Of a DNA stretch of 6,233 nt, positions 1-5,061 are shown piece by piece (within the stretch, counting starts at the first letter, position 1; each line of letters opens with the position of its first letter). Position numbers and translations under genes: made by a program. Source of the stretch: Phycisphaeraceae bacterium (GTDB taxonomy: Bacteria > Planctomycetota > Phycisphaerae > Phycisphaerales > Phycisphaeraceae). A model generated the notes under the pieces. It had not been told where the DNA came from and made no database searches. It was given only the letters and a program-made list of their open reading frames with translations. Location of the stretch: contig JAESSU010000119.1 of NCBI GenBank assembly GCA_016763955.1, forward strand, positions 1-6,233, given 5' to 3'.

Positions 1-50
1 CCCCGGAAGCTCCGAATCTCCCACCCCCGGTTCGTAATGATGTCTCAGCT

Positions 51-1292
51 ATGAATACGTTTGCTTACAAGTCTCAACGCGACAATTTCTGGCTGCCAAC
101 TGCGGTGGCGTTGTTGATATCAGTATTACTGCATGTGGGCGCGTTTTCGGAGTTGTTCCCCACTTTGCATTTATCACAGCAAAGCGATCCTGCGTTATCT
201 GACGCTCAAGATTTAGACAAGACAAAAGAGCTTTCCAAGGACGAAACTAAAAAGTCTCAAGAAGAGGATCATCTGTTATTAGGTCGGGACAATGCAGACG
301 AAATTTTGACGCTCAATTGGATTGGTTACGATGCTTTTGAACAGCTCATCGCAATGCCCGCAAAGACGCAGCAGGCTGCTTTTCAACGATTAGCTGATCC
401 CATTAAGATGCGTGATGTGGATCCTCAAATTGATCCTGCCACGGATGTAATGGTCTTGCGTAAAACGGTTCCACAACCACAAGCCGCACCACAGCAAGAT
501 CGCTCTAATCCCACTGCGACCCAACGCCCTCTCAAAGCAGAAAAGCCCAAGCACCAGCCGGTAGATTCACCCGTGACTCAGGAATTGCCCGACGCAATGG
601 AACAAACTTCACCTGTGGTGAAAGAGGCCCCAACAGCGAAAGTCGTCCTCGTCCCTCTGATCACACCCACAATGGACTTACCTGATCGCATTGCCCATGA
701 GCAGCCGGTGATGGCAGACAAACCCTCTGTATCACGGCTACCACTCATCGAACAACTCACTGAATTAGCTGCTGCATCATTGGCCCAATCACCGCCACCT
801 GCTAGAGTCGAGCCTTCCCAGCAGCCACAAGAAAAGCAAGACACAGCCCCCCCAGCCGCCGAGCAACAACGTCCGACGACGGCCCAGCCATTCAAAGCGG
901 ATCAGCTAGCAGACAAGCCTCGCCCAACCCATGTCCCGCGAGAAGATCGTGAGTCCTCGCCATACAGCTTGGATCATTACGAAATCATTGGCAAAATTGG
1001 TAGCGTTATGGTGGGTAAGGGAATTGAAATTCAGACACGGATTCCAAGATTCTCCGCAGTCACACAAGCGAGCATCTGGCCTAAGGCCAACCCGATTGTT
1101 CAAATCACATTCGCAGCAGATAGCGTGGTCATCACCGCAGAGATTATTCTTAGCAGTGGCTATGCCGGAATCGACAGCCCGATACTGGCAAGCGTTTATC
1201 ACTGGAAAGCAAAAGGGCCCCTGCTTGAAAAACTCAACCGCCCCTTTAAGCGACAGTTCACCTTCAAACTCTTTGATGATGCAATTGATTGA
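51..1292 (+). CDS. TonB-like energy transducer (membrane-anchored periplasmic protein)
   Basis: The 413-residue protein has TonB architecture. A single hydrophobic segment at residues 13-32 contains S24-V-L-L-H28, matching the SxxxH signature of the TonB anchor helix (SVCIH in E. coli TonB), which works with ExbB/ExbD. Residues about 35-135 are charged and then partly ordered (LNWIGYDAFEQL). Residues about 135-305 are a Pro/Gln/Lys-rich linker able to span the periplasm. Residues about 315-407 resemble a TonB C-terminal domain, with I-V-Q-I-T-F near 349-354, SSGYAGID at 368-375 and Y-H-W-K at 383-386. By inference it carries proton-motive-force energy to an outer-membrane partner. No receptor or exbBD gene is visible here. 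It is longer than E. coli TonB (239 residues). ATG 51 is chosen because it places the helix at the N-terminus. No clear Shine-Dalgarno precedes it, and the frame stays open to the left edge without another start codon. TolA-like or generic envelope roles remain possible. Confidence 0.8.
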   Translation: MNTFAYKSQRDNFWLPTAVALLISVLLHVGAFSELFPTLHLSQQSDPALSDAQDLDKTKELSKDETKKSQEEDHLLLGRDNADEILTLNWIGYDAFEQLIAMPAKTQQAAFQRLADPIKMRDVDPQIDPATDVMVLRKTVPQPQAAPQQDRSNPTATQRPLKAEKPKHQPVDSPVTQELPDAMEQTSPVVKEAPTAKVVLVPLITPTMDLPDRIAHEQPVMADKPSVSRLPLIEQLTELAAASLAQSPPPARVEPSQQPQEKQDTAPPAAEQQRPTTAQPFKADQLADKPRPTHVPREDRESSPYSLDHYEIIGKIGSVMVGKGIEIQTRIPRFSAVTQASIWPKANPIVQITFAADSVVITAEIILSSGYAGIDSPILASVYHWKAKGPLLEKLNRPFKRQFTFKLFDDAID

Positions 1293-1300
1293 GTGTAACG

Positions 1301-1317
1301 ACTGGTGATCAGTTTTT
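1301..1317 (+). terminator. Weak possible intrinsic terminator after the TonB-like gene
   Basis: Eight bases after the stop codon, ACTG (1301-1304) can pair with CAGT (1310-1313) around a 5-base loop, running into five Ts (1313-1317). An alternative stem, GTGAT (1305-1309) with ATCAC (1319-1323), competes with it. Both stems are short, so this is a weak candidate. A further small hairpin, CCAG/CTGG (1341-1352), lies well before the T8 run at 1369-1376. Confidence 0.25.
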
Positions 1318-1372
1318 AATCACGGGAAAAAATTCAGAACCCAGAATGCTGGCCCTAGATGTTTTAAGTTTT

Positions 1373-1486
1373 TTTTAACACGAAGGTCACAAAGGACACG
1401 AAGGGGAATACTGTTTTTTTAAACCAGTAAAAAAAACAATACATTTGCTTCAAAACTTCGTGATTTTTGTGTTCTTCGTGTTAAAA
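1373..1486. repeat. Long imperfect inverted repeat in the convergent intergenic gap
   Basis: The left arm 1373-1403 and right arm 1456-1486 are 31 bases each and match at 26 of 31 positions as reverse complements, with a 52-base centre. Each arm contains three 9-base units; the left arm reads ACACGAAGG, TCACAAAGG, ACACGAAGG. Of the five mismatches, three become G.U pairs if the plus strand is transcribed. The centre has its own perfect 9-base inverted repeat, TGTTTTTTT (1412-1420) and AAAAAAACA (1430-1438). The element sits between the ends of two converging genes, so it could form a hairpin at the end of either transcript. CACGAAGG-type units resemble dispersed intergenic repeats I recall from environmental bacterial genomes. 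I see no flanking target-site duplication. Confidence 0.8.
1378..1404 (+). repeat. Three tandem 9-base units, consensus WCACRAAGG (left arm)
   Basis: The units are ACACGAAGG (1378-1386), TCACAAAGG (1387-1395) and ACACGAAGG (1396-1404). The first and third are identical and the middle differs at two positions. The opposite arm, read on the minus strand, gives ACACGAAGA, ACACAAAAA and TCACGAAGT, the same register with more divergence. Confidence 0.75.
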
Positions 1487-1509
1487 CATATACCCACGTC
1501 AAGCGACAT

Positions 1510-2772
1510 TTACGCTGCAAGTTTTTCTTTAAGCTCCGTCGCAGTGGTGTAATTCGGATTGATGCGAATCGCCTGTTTGACAAACTCAAGTGCCTCATCA
1601 GACTGCCCCATTGCCTGCTGGCAGTTAGCCAAGTGATAATAAGTATCTGCGCGTGTGGGGTATTTAGCAGCATGTTCAGACAACGTATTCGCTGCATGAC
1701 TAAGAAGCGTTTGCAAAGGTGTTGCCACAAGTTGTGGTTCTGCAACATCACGTTTAGCTTGCTCGTTAACGGTCTTACCACAGGCTGCATGAGTCCAAAA
1801 ATCTGAGATCAGATTCCGACGTGTGATGGGATTGCAACGTTGATCTAGGGTTTTACTCACACGAGCGACTAACGTGGGTTTACTACTTGCTAGCGCACAA
1901 ACCAAGAGTCCTGCCCAGGGGTTAGCTTGCGTGCGATCATGCCTTGATGCTTTCCACCAGCAAAAACCTGCCTGATCAAAACGCCCACCATGCATGTGTA
2001 CCAAAGCCAGTTGACAATATGCAGAGCCTACAATTTCACCACCGAATTCGATGGCTTTTTCAAGGTATTTCACTGCATGTTTATTTTCACCCATCTCATC
2101 TGCGATCTGACCTGCTTCAAGAAAAATCTGAGGATCAGAAATTCCAGAGACAATCAAACGGCTATAAATGACTTGAGCCTCGCAGAGTTGTTCCAACTTA
2201 TAATGCAAACGAGCCTGATAAAGCAACACGTCAGGCGAAATTGAATCTTGAGGCAATGACAACATCAAATTCAATGACGCTCTGGGATTCGTATCTTCAA
2301 CCAGTGATGCAAGCGATTGCACACTCAACACATCTTTGGGTTCAAGTGCAACAAGCAAAGTTAAATGCCTAATGCCCGCAGCTTTTTGATTCGTCGCTAA
2401 TAAACACTGTGCTAACAGACGATGCCCCATTGCATGTTTTGGGTAATCCGCAGTGACCCGTTCAAGCACCTGCTGTGCTTTAAAAGTTTGCTTGCTTAAC
2501 AAAAACGCCTGCGCTCGCAAACATGAAACGTCCGGCAGATCACGGCGATGCGGTGCATGCAAATCATGTTGATCCAATGCAGCTAACGCCCCCACCGGAC
2601 GATGTAACGCCAAGTCAATTTTGACTTGCGTGATACGTGTCTCACAGTTCTTAGGATCAAGCTGTACACTGCGTGTCACCAGCTTAATCGCGTCGTCCAA
2701 TAAGCCTGCTTCCAAAGCCAGCAAAGCGCGGTTGCTATAATCACGAGCTTGTAAATCGCGGTCAAGATTCAT
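1510..2772 (-). CDS. TPR-repeat protein, 420 residues
   Basis: This is a helical-repeat protein with no signal peptide or membrane segment, so it is probably cytoplasmic. The clearest tetratricopeptide repeats are at residues 9-42 (ALLALEAGLLDDAIKLV, then the LDP turn) and 374-407 (YYHLANCQQAMGQSDEALEF, then INPN). Weaker units lie between, for example around the segments LLAQCLLATNQKAAGIRHL and CQLALVHMHGGRFDQAGFCW. TPRs bind other proteins; no catalytic motif is seen and the partner is unknown. The ATG at 2770-2772 overlaps the TGA of the upstream TPR gene as ATGA. AAGGA at 2782-2786 lies 9 bases ahead inside that gene, so the pair is probably translationally coupled. Its C-terminus (ATELKEKLAA) resembles that of its partner (ALSLRKEIAA), hinting at duplication. 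Specific function is not recognised. Confidence 0.85.
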   Translation of the reverse strand: MNLDRDLQARDYSNRALLALEAGLLDDAIKLVTRSVQLDPKNCETRITQVKIDLALHRPVGALAALDQHDLHAPHRRDLPDVSCLRAQAFLLSKQTFKAQQVLERVTADYPKHAMGHRLLAQCLLATNQKAAGIRHLTLLVALEPKDVLSVQSLASLVEDTNPRASLNLMLSLPQDSISPDVLLYQARLHYKLEQLCEAQVIYSRLIVSGISDPQIFLEAGQIADEMGENKHAVKYLEKAIEFGGEIVGSAYCQLALVHMHGGRFDQAGFCWWKASRHDRTQANPWAGLLVCALASSKPTLVARVSKTLDQRCNPITRRNLISDFWTHAACGKTVNEQAKRDVAEPQLVATPLQTLLSHAANTLSEHAAKYPTRADTYYHLANCQQAMGQSDEALEFVKQAIRINPNYTTATELKEKLAA

Positions 2773-3680
2773 GCTGCAATTTCCTTACGCAGTGATAATG
2801 CGGTTCTATTTTCAGGGTCCGTTTCAAGCCAACCCGACAAACGCATCCGAGCAGACTGGGTATCACCATCAAAGAACTCACGGCGAATTAAAGCTGCATG
2901 AACATCGGGATAGGTTGGCTGGATTTCATTAACCTTAGCAAGCACGTCACGGGCAGAGGGGCCAATGTGTACATGGTCATCTACTTGTGAAAGCACAATC
3001 GCAAGATGAGCTGCCAAAGGATTGATTTTCAAACCTCGATGAGCCCAGCGACGAGCATCCGCTTGGTCATCAGCTAGTAATGCCAACTCCGCTAGCGATT
3101 GACAAAATTCAACTTCCAGATCAATACTGGGCTCAACACGATTAAGCGTCAAACTCCCTGCTTGACGCAGCACATCAATATGCTGCTCATTGGGCTCGAT
3201 TTTCATCGCAACTGTCAGACTGCGTAGCACCCTGGGCTCTTGGAGTAATTCCTCTACCAGTTCACTGATGATTGCATCAGATTGGCTAGGCAAATGACTC
3301 GCATTAAGAATGTTAATCCCCTCAAGCCACTGTGATACATAGGGCAGATGCCCAAAGCGTGCATGGAGCCGACGCATATGCTTCGAGGCTGTTTGGGGCT
3401 GATCCAATAAAGTGAACACACAAACCATCACCATCATCAGTGATGGATCAGTCACGGGTCGGGCGCGTTCCGCACGATGCAAGATAGCTGCCGCATCATC
3501 GTATCGGCCACGACGCGACAAACAGCAAGCAAGCAGAACGTAAGCCTCACTTGGACAATCGCCCTGTCGATGCCATTGATGCAGTGATAGTTCAACACCT
3601 GCAAGCTCACCTTGATTGCAAGCAATACAAAGCTCTGACAAGCGTTCATTAGATTGTGATTTTAATACGTTCTTTGTCAA
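2769..3680 (-). CDS. TPR-like helical-repeat protein, 303 residues
   Basis: This is the first gene of a two-gene leftward unit. The protein is predicted soluble and alpha-helical. Recognisable TPR-like units lie near residues 44-77 (AYVLLACCLSRRGRYDDAAAILHRA) and near the C-terminus (VHAALIRREFFDGDTQSARMRLSGWLETDPEN). The middle is degenerate and may hold further diverged repeats. There is no signal peptide, membrane helix or enzyme motif. I chose the TTG start at 3678-3680 because GGAG lies 8 bases upstream and no ATG occurs in frame before the recognisable repeats. The frame stays open upstream, so a longer form cannot be fully excluded. The last codons, Lys-Glu-Ile-Ala-Ala-stop, also supply the ribosome site and ATG of the next gene. 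It probably acts with that neighbour as a scaffold or adaptor, by inference from shared fold and coupling only. Confidence 0.75.
   Translation of the reverse strand: MTKNVLKSQSNERLSELCIACNQGELAGVELSLHQWHRQGDCPSEAYVLLACCLSRRGRYDDAAAILHRAERARPVTDPSLMMVMVCVFTLLDQPQTASKHMRRLHARFGHLPYVSQWLEGINILNASHLPSQSDAIISELVEELLQEPRVLRSLTVAMKIEPNEQHIDVLRQAGSLTLNRVEPSIDLEVEFCQSLAELALLADDQADARRWAHRGLKINPLAAHLAIVLSQVDDHVHIGPSARDVLAKVNEIQPTYPDVHAALIRREFFDGDTQSARMRLSGWLETDPENRTALSLRKEIAA
2782..2786 (-). promoter_or_regulatory. Ribosome binding site for the 420-residue TPR gene
   Basis: AAGGA on the minus strand, 9 bases before the ATG at 2772, lies within the last codons (Lys-Glu) of the preceding gene. It supports the ATGA-overlap start. 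Confidence 0.6.
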
Positions 3681-3688
3681 TTCTCTGA

Positions 3689-3698
3689 CTCCATCTCC
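3689..3698 (-). promoter_or_regulatory. Ribosome binding site supporting a TTG start
   Basis: On the minus strand the sequence GGAGATGGAG contains two GGAG cores. The nearer one (3689-3692) is 8 bases before TTG 3680. The ATG inside this site is in another frame and meets TGA after five codons, so TTG is the better start. Confidence 0.6.
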
Positions 3699-3774
3699 AC
3701 AGAGGATCGTTCCTATACGGATGGTATCGGCTGTAACGTGGGTGTGGTTTAGCGAGTTTGGGCAAGAGAGTGGG

Positions 3775-3938
3775 GGAATTGGGGATTTCGAATTTGGGAT
3801 TTCAAATTTAAAATCAATAGAACGTCCCCTATTGCATCATCTGGGAATGCAACTTGCGTATCAGTGATCAAATGGGGAACTTAAAGCCAGAAAATCATGG
3901 CCATTGAAATAAACTCGAAAACCAAAATCCAAAATTCC
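3775..3938. repeat. Imperfect inverted repeat bracketing the proB-TPR gap
   Basis: The segment 3775-3790 matches the reverse complement of 3923-3938 at 13 of 16 positions, around GGAATT and GGATTT cores. The right copy ends on the last base of the proB stop codon. It may be two fragments of one AT-rich repeat family in opposite orientation; low complexity makes chance similarity possible. Confidence 0.4.
3782..3809. repeat. Tandem 14-base AT-rich repeat, two copies
   Basis: GGGATTTCGAATTT (3782-3795) is followed directly by GGGATTTCAAATTT (3796-3809), matching at 13 of 14 positions. A partial unit, GGGAATT, lies just before at 3774-3780. AATTTG (3791-3796) can also pair with CAAATT (3803-3808). 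Confidence 0.75.
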
Positions 3939-5059
3939 TACTTGAACACCACCATGTTGTCTCGATGGATCACTTCAGCATAAGCTTCGCGTCCGAGAAT
4001 TTTGAGGAATTGGTTTGATCGCTTGCCTTGGATGAGCTTCAGTTCAGCGTCCGAATAATTACTTAGCCCACGCGCCAAAGAAACCCCGTCTGTGCTAAGA
4101 ACTTCAATCACTTGGCCGTGTTCAAAGTGGCCTTTGACTTGCGTGATGCCGGTGGCAAGAAGGCTTTTACCTTTGTGAGTCAGTGCCTTGGCAGCCCCGT
4201 CATCAATTGTGATCTTGCCTGAGGGACGGGAGGTCTGACCGATAAATCGGCTACGGCTGTTGAGTTTTTTCTTTGCAGGGACAAAGACGGTGCCCACCCC
4301 TTGGCGGCCTGCAAAAAGTTCAACAAGTACATTCGCAATACGCCCATTGGCGATGACGGCTACCTCCCCTGCATCGGTCACCAACTGAGCTGCCTCAAGT
4401 TTGGTACTAATGCCCCCGGTCCCTAATGCCGTTTTATCTTCACGCGCATACTTCATGCCACTCTTTGCATTCTCTACTAGGTCAATGCGTTGGCCTTGGT
4501 CATCAAGCAGGCCTTCAACGACCGAGAGAATCACCAGCACATCAGCACGCAATGCATTACATGCCAAAGCTCCAAGCATGTCATTATCACCAAAACGGAT
4601 TTCATCCACCGCCACCGAGTCATTTTCATTGATAATGGGAATGCAACCAAAACGATGTGTCGCAGCAATGCAGTTACGAAAATTCAGATACCGCACACGG
4701 TCATCCAAATCACTGCGGGTTAAAAGTAGTTGTCCCACTTCTAGGCTGTGCTTTTCAAACGCATCATGGAAGCAGGTCATGAGCTTACGTTGCCCCACCG
4801 CCGCGACAGCTTGCAACTGCGCTACGTCCTTGGGTCTTTTAGATAGTTTCAGTTCTGCAAGTCCCGCACCAATAGCGCCGCTTGAGACCAGCGTGACCCA
4901 AAAGCCTTGGCTATGGAGTTGGGCAACCTGATCAGCCATGTGTTGGATGTAGGTTTGGTCTAGCTTGCCAGTGTCATCGGTGAGCAATTGCGTACCGAGC
5001 TTAACGACGATGTGTCGAGCTTTTAAAAGTTGATTTTGACGCAGGTGCGTAGAAGGCAT
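3938..5059 (-). CDS. proB: Glutamate 5-kinase (first step of proline synthesis)
   Basis: ProB phosphorylates L-glutamate with ATP to glutamate 5-phosphate in the cytoplasm. The 373-residue protein matches the full-length two-domain form (E. coli 367). The amino-acid-kinase domain shows VVKLGTQLL at 18-26, VSSGAIGAG at 58-66, QAVAAVGQ at 83-90, the glutamate-site motif INENDSVAV at 143-151, FGDNDMLGA at 156-164 and the nucleotide-site loop GTGGISTKLEAA at 213-224. A C-terminal PUA domain covers about 283-360 (SGKITIDDGAAKAL onward). All expected motifs are present, so the enzyme should be active; in known ProB enzymes proline inhibits at the kinase domain. The ATG lies 2 bases after the waaA stop (TAATCATG), with AAGG 10 bases upstream inside waaA, indicating cotranscription and likely coupling. 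No proA is in the window. The N-terminus is about 10 residues longer than in E. coli. Confidence 0.96.
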   Translation of the reverse strand: MPSTHLRQNQLLKARHIVVKLGTQLLTDDTGKLDQTYIQHMADQVAQLHSQGFWVTLVSSGAIGAGLAELKLSKRPKDVAQLQAVAAVGQRKLMTCFHDAFEKHSLEVGQLLLTRSDLDDRVRYLNFRNCIAATHRFGCIPIINENDSVAVDEIRFGDNDMLGALACNALRADVLVILSVVEGLLDDQGQRIDLVENAKSGMKYAREDKTALGTGGISTKLEAAQLVTDAGEVAVIANGRIANVLVELFAGRQGVGTVFVPAKKKLNSRSRFIGQTSRPSGKITIDDGAAKALTHKGKSLLATGITQVKGHFEHGQVIEVLSTDGVSLARGLSNYSDAELKLIQGKRSNQFLKILGREAYAEVIHRDNMVVFK

Positions 5060-5061
5060 GA

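Larger units (their letters stand above)
3681..3937. other. Intergenic gap between proB and the TPR pair
   Basis: This stretch has no credible gene. It should hold the 3' end of the waaA-proB transcript and the promoter of the TPR pair, both leftward. I find no convincing -35/-10 pair: TATAGG on the minus strand (3712-3717) is a possible -10 without a good -35 partner. A small hairpin, TTGCAT (3832-3837) with ATGCAA (3847-3852), lies downstream of proB but lacks an adjacent T run. The AT-rich repeats here are listed separately. Confidence 0.6.

Noticed and set aside
578..895. Minus-strand open frame of 105 codons opposite the TonB-like linker
   Set aside because: Its Gly/Ser/Cys-rich translation is the expected antisense of a Pro/Gln-rich coding region; no ribosome site or domain.
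931..1308. Plus-strand open frame of 125 codons overlapping the end of the TonB-like gene
   Set aside because: It overlaps the recognisable TonB C-terminal domain in another frame and has no domain of its own.
1375..1484. Repeat arms as a CRISPR array
   Set aside because: There are only two copies, in opposite orientation, no regular spacers and no cas genes.
1419..1790. Minus-strand open frame of 123 codons running into the TPR gene
   Set aside because: It covers the clear C-terminal TPR of the 420-residue protein in another frame and runs into repeat DNA.
3664..3680. TTGACA at the start of the 303-residue TPR gene as a -35 box
   Set aside because: The hexamer is the TTG start codon plus the next codon, and transcription from it would begin inside the gene; a good GGAG site supports its role as a start codon.
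3616..3867. Plus-strand open frame of 83 codons in the proB-TPR gap
   Set aside because: It begins antisense to the TPR gene and reads through tandem AT-rich repeats; no ribosome site or protein family.
3897..3904. ATGGCCAT palindrome as an operator
   Set aside because: Only 8 bases, not extended by flanking symmetry and without a second copy nearby.
4401..4931. Plus-strand open frame of 176 codons opposite proB
   Set aside because: It lies wholly antisense to the kinase domain of a confidently identified proB, and its translation is Ser/Arg/Pro-rich with no family motif. It is a shadow frame.
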